A DNA stretch of 64,000 nucleotides from an uncultured Aquimarina sp. GTDB lineage: Bacteria; Bacteroidota; Bacteroidia; Flavobacteriales; Flavobacteriaceae. The position numbers and the translations under genes were made by a program. Location of the stretch: the NCBI GenBank assembly GCA_947497175.1, contig CANMFM010000011.1:1-64000 (forward strand). The letters are read 5' to 3'. Position 1 is the stretch's first letter. Every line of letters begins with the position of its first letter. Positions 1 through 8,376 of the stretch are shown in pieces. The notes below the pieces were generated by a model. That model was not told where the DNA came from and searched no databases. It worked only from the letters and a program-made list of their open reading frames with translations.

Positions 1-52
1 GAAATAAAATGCTAAGTATAAGGTATACATAGCCAGCTAATGAATGGTTCAT
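1..52 (-). CDS. N-terminal fragment of a probable membrane protein (runs off the left edge)
   Basis: A reading frame on the minus strand starts with ATG at 52 and stays open to the window edge. It gives 17 residues, MNHSLAGYVYLILSILF, which look like the start of a first transmembrane helix. A TAnnTTTG-type -7 box on the same strand lies about 40 bases upstream (91-98). The family cannot be named from 17 residues; a DMT/EamA-type transporter is only a guess. The neighbouring fabD is divergent. Confidence 0.4.
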   Translation of the reverse strand, partial: MNHSLAGYVYLILSILF

Positions 53-90
53 ATCAATGATTTATTTTGAGGTTTTTTAAAACAAAGTGG

Positions 91-98
91 CAAAACTA
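91..98 (-). promoter_or_regulatory. Predicted -7 box for the left-edge gene
   Basis: Read on the minus strand this is TAGTTTTG, an exact match to the Bacteroidota -7 consensus TAnnTTTG. No clear TTG -33 element sits at the usual 17-23 base spacing. The transcript would start near base 85 and reach the ATG at 52. Confidence 0.4.
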
Positions 99-416
99 AT
101 GCTAATTTTTAAACCGCATGGGGGGAAAAACCCCCTGTATTTTCAACATTTCGTTAAGGGGTTGGGTATTTTAGATCAACAACACAAAAAAGTGATGTTT
201 TTTCTCAAATGTTACGGTTTTCCTCATCGTTTTGTTGCGGTTTTTTAGTTTTATGATGCAATACTAAGACATCTCTGTTTCATTTTTTGAAACTCAGAAA
301 ATTAAAATGTTAAAGTTTTTATTCACGATCAACCCTTATATCGAACTCCCGCTAAATAAAAAGATAAAGATTTAAAAATCTAAGAGTGAACCATGAGCAA
401 CTAACAACTTAATCCT
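99..416. other. Intergenic region between divergent genes, no gene seen
   Basis: AT-rich DNA without a credible reading frame. It holds a small G5/C5 hairpin (GGGGG AAAAA CCCCC, 121-135) and, near 337-350, the motif CTTATATCGAACTC, whose reverse complement resembles the end of the dispersed repeat described at 27863-28072. Nothing else recognisable was found. Confidence 0.5.
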
Positions 417-424
417 TATTTTTG
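417..424 (+). promoter_or_regulatory. Predicted fabD promoter (-7 box)
   Basis: TATTTTTG matches TAnnTTTG, 23 bases before the fabD ATG. No TTG is seen at the -33 position. The short distance implies a 5' UTR of under 20 bases, which is common in this phylum. Confidence 0.45.
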
Positions 425-447
425 TCAAAATTTTAAATACACAGTAC

Positions 448-1338
448 ATGAATGCATATGTATTTCCGGGTCAAGGGGCTCAATTTCCAGGAATGGGTCT
501 AGATCTATATGAAAATTCAGAAACAGCTAAAGAGCTTTTCCATAAGGCGAATGAAATTCTAGGTTTTGAAATTACCAGGATTATGTTTGAAGGAACCAAA
601 GAAGAATTACAACAGACCAAGGTAACCCAGCCAGCTATATTTTTACATTCGGTAATTCTAAGCAAGGTGCTGGGAGATCGTTTTATACCAGACATGGTTG
701 CAGGTCACTCATTAGGAGAGTTCTCTGCTTTGGTGGCCAATGGAACGTTACACTTTGAAGATGCATTACGTTTGGTTTCGAAGAGAGCACTGGCCATGCA
801 ACAGGCCTGTGAGTTAAAGCCTTCTACTATGGCTGCAGTATTAGGATTAGAGGATGAGATTGTAGAGCAGGGATGTGCAGAAACCCAGGGTATTGTTGTG
901 CCAGCAAACTATAACTGTCCGGGGCAACTAGTAATCTCTGGAGAAGTTGAAGCGATTAATAATGCATGTGAGTGGATGAAAGAGAAAGGTGCACGAAGAG
1001 CTTTAGTGTTACCTGTTGGGGGAGCTTTTCATTCTCCATTAATGGAACCAGCCAGAGAAGAGTTGGCCGCAGCAATTGAAGCAACAACGTTTAATTCGCC
1101 AAACTGTCCGGTATATCAAAATGTAACCACTACAGCAATACTAGATCCTTCAGAAATTAAAAAGAATCTTATTGCGCAGTTAACGGCTCCGGTAAAATGG
1201 ACACAAAGTGTACAGAATATGATTAGTGATGGGGCAACTTTATTTACTGAAGTTGGTCCAGGAAAAGTACTGTCTGGATTGGTTAAAAAAATTGATCGAT
1301 CTGTAGAAACAGCGATTGCTTCGATTGAGAAAGAGTAG
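448..1338 (+). CDS. fabD: Malonyl-CoA:ACP transacylase
   Basis: Cytoplasmic fatty acid synthesis enzyme that moves malonyl from CoA to the acyl carrier protein, supplying the extender unit for type II fatty acid synthesis. The 296-residue length is close to the family norm. Visible motifs are the N-terminal FPGQGAQFPGMG block (residues 6-17), the nucleophile elbow GHSLG with Ser88, and GGAFHSPLM with the catalytic His195. The gene stands alone here: the left neighbour is divergent and a strong terminator follows 25 bases after the stop. A short reverse-strand frame inside it is a shadow. The assignment is secure. Confidence 0.96.
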   Translation: MNAYVFPGQGAQFPGMGLDLYENSETAKELFHKANEILGFEITRIMFEGTKEELQQTKVTQPAIFLHSVILSKVLGDRFIPDMVAGHSLGEFSALVANGTLHFEDALRLVSKRALAMQQACELKPSTMAAVLGLEDEIVEQGCAETQGIVVPANYNCPGQLVISGEVEAINNACEWMKEKGARRALVLPVGGAFHSPLMEPAREELAAAIEATTFNSPNCPVYQNVTTTAILDPSEIKKNLIAQLTAPVKWTQSVQNMISDGATLFTEVGPGKVLSGLVKKIDRSVETAIASIEKE

Positions 1339-1362
1339 AACTATTTTTATAGTACAAAATTT

Positions 1363-1400
1363 AAAACCTCACAAACCTTTAAGATTTGTGAGGTTTTTTT
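1363..1400 (+). terminator. Intrinsic terminator after fabD
   Basis: A perfect 13-bp stem, AAAACCTCACAAA (1363-1375) with TTTGTGAGGTTTT (1385-1397), has a 9-base loop and runs into T7. The A-rich 5' side also gives a T-run on the other strand, so it may end transcription of the converging hydrolase gene too. Confidence 0.85.
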
Positions 1401-1428
1401 AGCACATTTTTACTTTTATAGTTTAGAT

Positions 1429-1516
1429 GTAAACTCGACGTAAGAAAATTTATGTATCTCGATACAATTTTTTACCGAAAATCAAACTAATATAAATTTT
1501 CTTGCATCGAACTCAT
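1429..1516. repeat. Inverted-repeat element between fabD and the hydrolase gene
   Basis: The left arm (1429-1453) and right arm (1492-1516) are complementary over 25 positions. The innermost 12 are perfect, and all six differences are transitions that could still pair as G-U in RNA. The right arm overlaps the last codon and stop of the hydrolase gene. Its arm sequence (TTCGATG(T/C)AAGAAAATTTA) recurs at 27875-27893, so it belongs to a dispersed family. Confidence 0.6.
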
Positions 1517-2397
1517 GCTCTTAATTCATCTTTCATGAATTTGTTAATATACGATGCAATTTCTTCTCCTTTTTCTTCCTGTAAAAAATGACCTGCATCT
1601 TTGATTATGATTTTTTGTTGATCATTGCTTGTCGGAATTAATTTATAGAAGAACTTTTGAAGCCCTCCCAGAACTTTATCCTTATCAGAAAACATGACCA
1701 ATGCCGGTTTGTCCCATCTAGAAAGTACGTCTCTTGCTTTTTGTATTGGTTTTACTGCGGGATCATTGGGGTGAGCAGGCACCAAAAGAGGAAAGGCAAC
1801 TGCGCCTCCTTTATATTTTTTATTCGGAAACGGGGCATCATATGCATACAAGACCTCTTTAGATAGTTTGCGATGTGATGCATATTGCACAATGCCGCTT
1901 ACCGGTAATGAGGGGTGATATTTTGCAAACATTCTCCATATTTTAAACGGGAGTGGTATTTTTTTTCCTACTGGAAGAAACGTATTTAAGACGACCACAC
2001 GTTTAAATCGTTCGGGATACTTGCCCAAAAGTGACAATCCCAGCAGGCCTCCCCAATCTTGTACAACGAGTGTGATATCGTTTAGGTTAAGCGTATTTAT
2101 TAAATTTTCTAAAGACCTAAAATGAAGGTCAAAGCTATAATTTTTGTGACCAACAATTTTATCAGACTTACCAAACCCAATAAAATCAGGAGCGATACAT
2201 CGGTAATCGTTTAGAATAGGAATAAACTTTCTGTAGAGATATGACCATGTAGGTTCTCCATGAAGGGCAAGAATGGTTTCTCCATGACCCTCATCAAGAT
2301 AATGCATTTTAAGATTTTCGAAATCTACAAAGTTTTCCTGGTATGGAAAATCTTTGATCGACTCGAAACGAGAAAAATCTGGTTTTAAGATTTGCAT
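1513..2397 (-). CDS. Alpha/beta hydrolase of the haloalkane dehalogenase type
   Basis: 294-residue cytoplasmic alpha/beta hydrolase. The oxyanion-hole motif HGEPTW (46-51) and nucleophile motif VVQDWGG (Asp114 followed by Trp115) match haloalkane dehalogenases of the HLD-I type, which hydrolyse carbon-halogen bonds through an aspartyl ester. A C-terminal GHFLQEE supplies the catalytic histidine. Asp as nucleophile rather than Ser supports dehalogenase or a close relative such as an epoxide hydrolase. The real substrate cannot be read from sequence. Its stop codon lies in the arm of an inverted repeat. Confidence 0.8.
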   Translation of the reverse strand: MQILKPDFSRFESIKDFPYQENFVDFENLKMHYLDEGHGETILALHGEPTWSYLYRKFIPILNDYRCIAPDFIGFGKSDKIVGHKNYSFDLHFRSLENLINTLNLNDITLVVQDWGGLLGLSLLGKYPERFKRVVVLNTFLPVGKKIPLPFKIWRMFAKYHPSLPVSGIVQYASHRKLSKEVLYAYDAPFPNKKYKGGAVAFPLLVPAHPNDPAVKPIQKARDVLSRWDKPALVMFSDKDKVLGGLQKFFYKLIPTSNDQQKIIIKDAGHFLQEEKGEEIASYINKFMKDELRA

Positions 2398-2563
2398 GAC
2401 ATTAAGAGTTTAGGGTTATTTTTTAGTGGCTTTAAACTGAGTCTCCAGATAGACCTGTTTTCATTGTTCATAGGTAGCTACCTGCCTTAAAATTATAAGT
2501 AGTAACATCAACATACTCCCACATATCGGTCACTACAGATTCTATACGTTCTTACTTTTTCTA

Positions 2564-3085
2564 TCATTGTTTTTCTAATACCGTTGGACACGTGCCAGCC
2601 ACTATGATTCCATGTTGTGTGAGTGTTTCTACTTTTTTAGGATTATTAGTGAGCATTCGGATTGATGTAACACCTGTATGTTTAAGAATTTTAGCAGCTT
2701 GTGCAAAATCCCTGGCATCATTTTTAAATCCTGCTGCTTCGTAGGCTTCGGCTTGTGATAATCCTGCCTTTTTGTGTTCAATACTTTTTAGAAGAGCATA
2801 ATGGCCATTGCCTTTACCTTCTTGTTCCAGCCAAATGATGATTCCTTTTCCTTCTTTCTGGATAAGTTGTTGCGATATTTCCATTTGTTCTCTGCAATCA
2901 CATTCAATACTATTAAAATGATGTGCAAATATGCACGATGAATGTACTCTGCAAAGTACATTTTCTTCTTTTTCTATAGAGCCCATTATCAGAGCATGAG
3001 ATTCTTTTTGTCCGTCATAAAAAAGAATTTCTTTATAGTCGCCAAATTTTGTTTTAAGATGGGTTTCGGCTAGCTGTATTATCAT
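2564..3085 (-). CDS. Divergent GTP cyclohydrolase II family protein (RibA-like)
   Basis: A 173-residue protein covering only the GTP cyclohydrolase II domain, which in riboflavin synthesis opens the imidazole ring of GTP. The zinc ligands are kept (Cys51, Cys62, Cys64 within RVHSSC...ECDC), as is LTNNPKK (145-151). The signature loop EGR(N/G)IG reads EGKGNG (89-94), and the usual C-terminal segment after the NNPKK block is short. Only the scaffold and zinc site are therefore certain; catalysis on GTP is not. A genuine RibBA probably lies elsewhere. It is followed on the same strand by an unexplained remnant-like stretch. Confidence 0.7.
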   Translation of the reverse strand: MIIQLAETHLKTKFGDYKEILFYDGQKESHALIMGSIEKEENVLCRVHSSCIFAHHFNSIECDCREQMEISQQLIQKEGKGIIIWLEQEGKGNGHYALLKSIEHKKAGLSQAEAYEAAGFKNDARDFAQAAKILKHTGVTSIRMLTNNPKKVETLTQHGIIVAGTCPTVLEKQ

Positions 3086-3138
3086 TATGTTTCGTTATTT
3101 TTATAGGATAAAGGTATACTAAAGTAAAAAAGCATAAA

Positions 3139-3717
3139 CTATAACAGCTTATGAATTTTGGCATATTGCAATAACATGATGGTTTTAGCATCTTTTATTT
3201 CTCCGGAGTACATCATTTCTATGGCGTTATCAAAATCTAATTCAAGAACTTCTATATTTTCTTGCTCTTCGGGGATGCCGCCACCATCACTTATCTTCAT
3301 ATCCTCATTGTATTCGGCAATGAAGAAATGCAGTATTTCGGTCACTGACCCGGGAGACATGTACGATTCGAATACTTTTTTTACATTAGCGATTTTATAT
3401 CCTGTTTCTTCTTCCGTTTCTTTTACGATACAGTCTTCAGGGGTATCATGGTCTAATAATCCGGCACAGGCTTCGATCATCATGCCTGTTTTATTACCAT
3501 TGATATATGTAGGGAGTCTAAACTGTCGTGTGAGAATGATTCTTTTATGATCAGAATTATAAAGTAGGATGACGGCCCCATTGCCTCGATCATAAGCCTC
3601 TCGAATGTGGGTTTCGTAGGTTTCATTTTTATTGAGAAACGTATAAGTGACTTTATACAAAGTATACCAATTATCGGATAATACTTCTTTGTTCGTAATT
3701 TCTATGTTGTTGCTCAT
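3139..3717 (-). CDS. Nudix hydrolase, NudK / GDP-mannose pyrophosphatase-like
   Basis: 192-residue Nudix-fold hydrolase that should cleave a nucleoside diphosphate linked to another moiety. The Nudix box spans about residues 86-108, ending in KETEEETGY, which supplies the metal-binding glutamates; the first Glu of the classic GX5E is replaced by Thr. The pattern EACAGLLD-x-D before the box and the SPGSVTE segment after it resemble the NudK/ADP-ribose pyrophosphatase group. It lies 53 bases upstream of the GTP cyclohydrolase-like gene on the same strand, so the two may be co-transcribed. Substrate is unassigned. Confidence 0.8.
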   Translation of the reverse strand: MSNNIEITNKEVLSDNWYTLYKVTYTFLNKNETYETHIREAYDRGNGAVILLYNSDHKRIILTRQFRLPTYINGNKTGMMIEACAGLLDHDTPEDCIVKETEEETGYKIANVKKVFESYMSPGSVTEILHFFIAEYNEDMKISDGGGIPEEQENIEVLELDFDNAIEMMYSGEIKDAKTIMLLQYAKIHKLL

Positions 3718-3881
3718 TACCTTGTGCAGTTATGTCATTAAATAAATGGCCTGGATCTAGTTTATTGTATTCGGAATTTTATTCAACTCTTCATCATCAA
3801 ATATTTATAAGTGTTATGAGATTCTAATATACGTTCAGGAATACATTAAATACGATGATTAGTAGTATATAAAACAAACAA

Positions 3882-5159
3882 TCATTGTTTTTTATATACT
3901 TTACCTTCTTTCATAACAAACACCACATCTTCCATGGTGCTGATTTTTTGAGTTGGATCATCGTTAACCGCAACAATATCAGCAAAAAATCCCGGAGCAA
4001 TTTGTCCTAATTGATCTTGCATATTTAAAATTTTAGCATTGGTAATCGTAGCGCTTTGCAGTACGGCCATGGCCGGCATACCGGCTTCTGTCATAAATCC
4101 AAATTCTTTTCCGTTTTGACCGTGCTTAAATACTCCTGCATCGGTGCCAAAAGCAATACCTACACCACGATCATATGCTTTTTTAAATGTATTCTGGATT
4201 TTAGGTCCAATTTCTAAGGCTTTAGGCACTATAATTTCGGGATAATAATTTTTGATTGCTGCTTTTTCGGTTACTTCTTTTCCTGCTGTAATGGTAGGAA
4301 CGAGATAGGCATTATATTGCTTCATCAAATCCATTGTTTTTTCGCTCATAAGAGTACCGTGTTCAATAGTTTTAACTCCGCCCAAAATAGCTCTTTGCAT
4401 ACCCTCGTCGCCATGAGCATGAGCAGCCACATGAAACCCATAATCTTTTGCAGTCTCACAAATCGCTTTTATCTCTTCTACAGTAAATTGCGGATTAGAA
4501 CTACTTTTGGCAACACTAAGTACGCCTCCGGTTGCTGTAATTTTAATCAGGTCGGCTCCATTTTTGTACCGTTGGCGCACTGCTTTTTTGGCATCTTCTA
4601 TACTATTTATCACTCCATCTTTTGGTCCTGGATCTCCTATCAGGGATCTTTTGCTTCCGTTGGTCGGATCTCCATGTCCACCCGTACTTGAGAGTATCTT
4701 TCCGGCAGTAAAAACTCTAGGTCCTTCGATTTTTCCTTGAGCAATGGCTTTTTTTAAGGAGATGTTTACACCGCTACCTCCTAAATCTCTTACCGTGGTA
4801 AAGCCAGCCATCAATGTTTTTTGTGCAAAATTAACTGAGCCATAAGCAATATCGGCTTCGCTATCAGTATAGCGTTGAAGATACGCTTTAGGATTCGTTT
4901 CTCCCTCAAGATGCACATGCATATCGATTAAGCCTGGCATTACGGTTTTATCTTTTAGATCAATGGTTGTATCTCCTTTTTTTCCGGAGATATAACCGTT
5001 TTCTATTGTACTAATGGTATTACCAGAGACGATTATTGTTTTTTTAGAAAGTACTTTTCCAGCTTTAGTGTCTATTAACTTACCGCAATGAATGTAGGTG
5101 TCTTGCGCAAAAATAAAGGCGCTTGATAATAAAAATATTAGCGTATAGAAATATTTCAT
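3882..5159 (-). CDS. Exported metal-dependent amidohydrolase (Xaa-Pro dipeptidase / imidazolonepropionase-like)
   Basis: 425 residues with an N-terminal signal peptide (about 1-19, ending FIFAQ), so it works in the periplasm or outside. Amidohydrolase-superfamily metal motifs are present in order: MPGLIDMHVHLEG (HVH at 81-83), a lysine in the LIKITATGG strand, HAHGD, IEHGT and FGTDAG. This matches the organophosphate acid anhydrolase/prolidase-like amidohydrolase group often annotated as Xaa-Pro dipeptidase. It likely cleaves a peptide or lactam bond, but the substrate is not readable. It appears monocistronic. Confidence 0.82.
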   Translation of the reverse strand: MKYFYTLIFLLSSAFIFAQDTYIHCGKLIDTKAGKVLSKKTIIVSGNTISTIENGYISGKKGDTTIDLKDKTVMPGLIDMHVHLEGETNPKAYLQRYTDSEADIAYGSVNFAQKTLMAGFTTVRDLGGSGVNISLKKAIAQGKIEGPRVFTAGKILSSTGGHGDPTNGSKRSLIGDPGPKDGVINSIEDAKKAVRQRYKNGADLIKITATGGVLSVAKSSSNPQFTVEEIKAICETAKDYGFHVAAHAHGDEGMQRAILGGVKTIEHGTLMSEKTMDLMKQYNAYLVPTITAGKEVTEKAAIKNYYPEIIVPKALEIGPKIQNTFKKAYDRGVGIAFGTDAGVFKHGQNGKEFGFMTEAGMPAMAVLQSATITNAKILNMQDQLGQIAPGFFADIVAVNDDPTQKISTMEDVVFVMKEGKVYKKQ

Positions 5160-5261
5160 AATAAATGATTTGTATAAATGAACTGATTTACGCTAAATAT
5201 AGCCCAATTGAGTGAGTTGACAAAACCAGTCTGCACGCTTCACACATAGTATAAATGGCCT

Positions 5262-8171
5262 TTATTTTAGTAATGTTGCCAAGTCGTGCTCTATATAGTC
5301 GGGGATTGTATCGATGTCAATGATTTCGTCTGATAACCCTTTTTTCTTTTCTTGTAATTGAATGATCTTTTCTTCAATACTGTTTTTAGTAATAAATCGG
5401 GTGACCATTACTTTATTGGTTTGCCCGATGCGATGTGATCTCGCTATGGCTTGTTTTTCGATAAAAGGATTCCACCAGGGATCCAGGATCACTACGTAGG
5501 ATGCTTTGGTAAGATTAAGGCCTACGCCTCCCGCCTTTAAGGAGATAAAAAACAAAGAGATCTGATCATTATTTTGAAACTCATTTACGATTTTTTCTCG
5601 GTCTGTAGTTTTTGTTTGTCCTGTTAATGTTACATACGATATGTTTTGACCTGTACACCATTCTTCATAGATCGTAAGATGAGAAACAAAAGAGCTGAAA
5701 ATGAGTACTTTTTTGTTCGATTTTACTAATGTACGTAAATGATTGGTTACATCTTCAAATTTGCCTGATTGATGTGCTGTATCCTGATCAATGAGTTTAG
5801 GATGATTTGCCAATTGGCGAAGCTTGGTGAGTGTGTTGATGATATGAATTTTTGAAGCGTTTGCCGAATCAATTCCTAATAATACATTGCGTGCCGCAGA
5901 TTTTTGAGATTCATATTGTTTTTGTTGCTCGACAAGCATTTGTGTATACATGATTTGTTCGGATAGCTCGGGTAGGTCTTTTGCTACTTGTTCTTTTGTT
6001 CTTCTCAGGATAAAGGGATCGATTAAGGTTCTTAGCTCTTCAATTCGTTCTTGATTTTGCTGTTTTTCTATCGGAATTTTAAAGTAGTCTTTAAAAAAAG
6101 TATAACTTCCTAGCATACCTGGGTTTATAAACTCCATTTGAGACCATAGATCTGAGAGCGAGTTTTCTATAGGCGTACCGCTTAATGAAATTTTATGATC
6201 TGCATGTATACTATTGATCGCCTTAAAAATCTTAGACTCTTTATTTTTAATTTGCTGGCTTTCATCAGTAATTAAATAGGTAAACTCTATTGTTCTCAAT
6301 GCCTCAATATCTTTAGAGACTGTAGTATAGGTGCTTAGGATAATATCGTAGGTTTCCAAATAAGGGGTCAGCTTCTTGCGATCGGTTCCTGTGTATTTAG
6401 TGATATTGAGATGTGGTGCAAATTTTAATAGTTCTTGAGCCCAGTTAAAAACTAAAGAAGACGGCAGTACAATTAACGTTTTTAGATATGTTTTGACCTC
6501 AAGAGGATCGCTAAATAAATCCAAGCGTATGGTTTGGATTGGTTGATCTGCAGGAGTAAGTTGTTCTTTTGCAAACGCCAGCATAGCTATTGTTTGTAAT
6601 GTTTTTCCTAATCCCATATCATCTGCCAGGCATGCGCCCAATCCGTTATGGTAATGGTTAATTAACCAGTTTAGCCCCTCTTGTTGATAGGGGCGTAGAG
6701 TTGCTTTGAGCCTTGAAGGCACTTTGTAGCGCTGGTCGTCTGTAGTCTTTTTAAGTGGGATCTGTTGCGTAGGAATGATATTTTTGAGTATAGGATAATT
6801 GCTTTTGGCCACCCGTATTATATCATCTTTTGTTTTTCCAAAATCTGTGAGTTTTTTGTATCGGGTCATCCATTCTTTGGGGATGATGAAAACCTGTTCA
6901 TCATTGATTGAATAAAAACGATTATTTTGTTTGATGTGGGTTATAAATTTAGAAAAAGGAATCTCATGATTACCAATCGTAATACTACCCTTAATATCAA
7001 ACCAATCGGTTTTTTGATGGGTGTTTATTTGAATATTATAAGGCATGATACTTATTGTTTTATCTTCAAAAACAGGACGTTTGATTGTGAATCCGTCTTT
7101 TTTGAGCTGGGATTGATTCTGAATCAGCCATGCTACAATTTCGTAAGGATCATTATATGCTGATTCTCGAGTTTCCAGGAATAGATTATGGTTCATCTGC
7201 AAACCTTTTGAAAGCAATCGATCAATAATTTCAATTTCTGCTTGTGCATCTCTTTTGGTCTGAATAATAGTAATGTGATCATTATTTTCAAATTGCACAT
7301 GAGAAGTTGTCATCTTTGGGTTATGATATTCGAAAGTGGCATGGTCATATTCAAAAATAACTTTTGCTACAAAGGTGTTCTGTATAAAATCCTGGATGAT
7401 TTCGATTTGGTACGAAACTATTTGTTGACATGTGATAATTTCAAAACCATGAGTGATGACATCTATATTTTTGATAATTGGCACGATTACCTTTTCTAAG
7501 TAAGTTTTAAGGTGTTTATTGGCAATCGTAATTTTTTCTTTGTTAAAAAACGGCTTTAGTTTATTAGCATTCAGATGATCAATTTGATAAAGCTGTTTGT
7601 TTACAATAACCCAAGACGGATCATTCAGTAAAATATGGATGTCATGATCTTTTGGGGTTAGAATGTCTCTTTTATTTTTTATATAGAATGCATAATCAAT
7701 CCCTTCTTCGACTTTGGTAAATTCGAGCAGGGGGTAAAGTTTATCATTTCCTGTAGCTATTTTATAAGGTTCTACAAGATCTTTTCTCTTCGCATTTAAG
7801 GATATAGGATATTGATTGGTTTGGAGTATTTTATAAAAAGAGGACAACTTTCTGGTTATAAACCCGACTATAACTTCTTTTGTTTTTTGATCTTGTAACA
7901 GCGCGGATAGCGGTAAGGTATTTCTTTTTTTTACAGGTTTAAATCGTTGCTCTAATGAAACAGTTTTTAGGTCAGTACAGATTTCGATAAGCTGCTTATG
8001 GGCTGTTTCTATATATGAAATACCATAGCTTTCTAAAGTTTCGGGAGTAGCTTGCTTTTCTATATACCCTAAAGAATCAACCGTTGTGTTAACAATATAA
8101 ACTTCTGGTAAAGGTGGGACTTCAGGAAAATTATGGTCAAAAATGGTATAGCAGATACAAAATGAATCCAT
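5262..8171 (-). CDS. SNF2-family DNA-dependent ATPase (helicase-like)
   Basis: 969 residues. The N-terminal half is a long region without recognisable motifs; the C-terminal half is a Swi2/Snf2 motor. Motifs in order: DDMGLGKTLQT (Walker A, near residue 515), ITDESQQIKN in the DEAH/DEAQ position (near 635), SLSGTPIENS, a C-terminal helicase lobe with LKAGGVGLNLT, and RSHRIGQ (near 910). Bacterial members of the RapA/HepA-like group translocate on DNA and may act in transcription or repair. No SWIM zinc finger is evident at the N-terminus. It stands alone, with a MITE-like element just upstream. Confidence 0.9.
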   Translation of the reverse strand: MDSFCICYTIFDHNFPEVPPLPEVYIVNTTVDSLGYIEKQATPETLESYGISYIETAHKQLIEICTDLKTVSLEQRFKPVKKRNTLPLSALLQDQKTKEVIVGFITRKLSSFYKILQTNQYPISLNAKRKDLVEPYKIATGNDKLYPLLEFTKVEEGIDYAFYIKNKRDILTPKDHDIHILLNDPSWVIVNKQLYQIDHLNANKLKPFFNKEKITIANKHLKTYLEKVIVPIIKNIDVITHGFEIITCQQIVSYQIEIIQDFIQNTFVAKVIFEYDHATFEYHNPKMTTSHVQFENNDHITIIQTKRDAQAEIEIIDRLLSKGLQMNHNLFLETRESAYNDPYEIVAWLIQNQSQLKKDGFTIKRPVFEDKTISIMPYNIQINTHQKTDWFDIKGSITIGNHEIPFSKFITHIKQNNRFYSINDEQVFIIPKEWMTRYKKLTDFGKTKDDIIRVAKSNYPILKNIIPTQQIPLKKTTDDQRYKVPSRLKATLRPYQQEGLNWLINHYHNGLGACLADDMGLGKTLQTIAMLAFAKEQLTPADQPIQTIRLDLFSDPLEVKTYLKTLIVLPSSLVFNWAQELLKFAPHLNITKYTGTDRKKLTPYLETYDIILSTYTTVSKDIEALRTIEFTYLITDESQQIKNKESKIFKAINSIHADHKISLSGTPIENSLSDLWSQMEFINPGMLGSYTFFKDYFKIPIEKQQNQERIEELRTLIDPFILRRTKEQVAKDLPELSEQIMYTQMLVEQQKQYESQKSAARNVLLGIDSANASKIHIINTLTKLRQLANHPKLIDQDTAHQSGKFEDVTNHLRTLVKSNKKVLIFSSFVSHLTIYEEWCTGQNISYVTLTGQTKTTDREKIVNEFQNNDQISLFFISLKAGGVGLNLTKASYVVILDPWWNPFIEKQAIARSHRIGQTNKVMVTRFITKNSIEEKIIQLQEKKKGLSDEIIDIDTIPDYIEHDLATLLK

Positions 8172-8209
8172 TGCAGTAGGTACGTATTATATAGGGCATT
8201 TTTTTAGTG

Positions 8210-8337
8210 AGGCTGTCTAAAAAATCGTCACTTCAAGAGAAGTGAAGGAATCTGTTACATTTATGCTACTGATACGCAGATTACTTCAAAATTAAAACGT
8301 TTCATAATGACGTTATGATGTTTTTTTGAGACAGCCT
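8210..8337. mobile_element. Probable MITE (about 128 bp, terminal inverted repeats)
   Basis: Non-coding element with near-perfect ends: left AGGCTGTCTAAAAAA (8210-8224) and right TTTTTTTGAGACAGCCT (8321-8337), which reads AGGCTGTCTCAAAAAAA on the other strand. A small internal hairpin, CACTTC/GAAGTG (8229-8244), is followed by AAGGAATCTG. Such GGCTGTCT ends resemble those of some Bacteroidota insertion sequences, but the transposase family is inferred from memory. No transposase gene is nearby. Confidence 0.6.
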
Positions 8338-8376
8338 TTAAACTATATCACAAACTGAATAAACCTCTGAAAACGT

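Noticed and set aside
121..135. G5-A5-C5 hairpin as a terminator
   Set aside because: The 5-bp stem is followed by GTATTTT rather than a clean T-run, and there is no upstream plus-strand gene in view.
480..695. Reverse-strand frame inside fabD
   Set aside because: Shadow of the fabD coding pattern: no start context, no recognisable protein.
4317..4740. Overlapping plus-strand frames opposite the amidohydrolase
   Set aside because: They lie wholly within a well-supported gene on the other strand and show no family features.
5262..8171. SNF2 protein as part of a phage-defence system (DISARM/Dnd-like)
   Set aside because: No methylase, nuclease or other defence gene is adjacent; a stand-alone SNF2 gene is ordinary.
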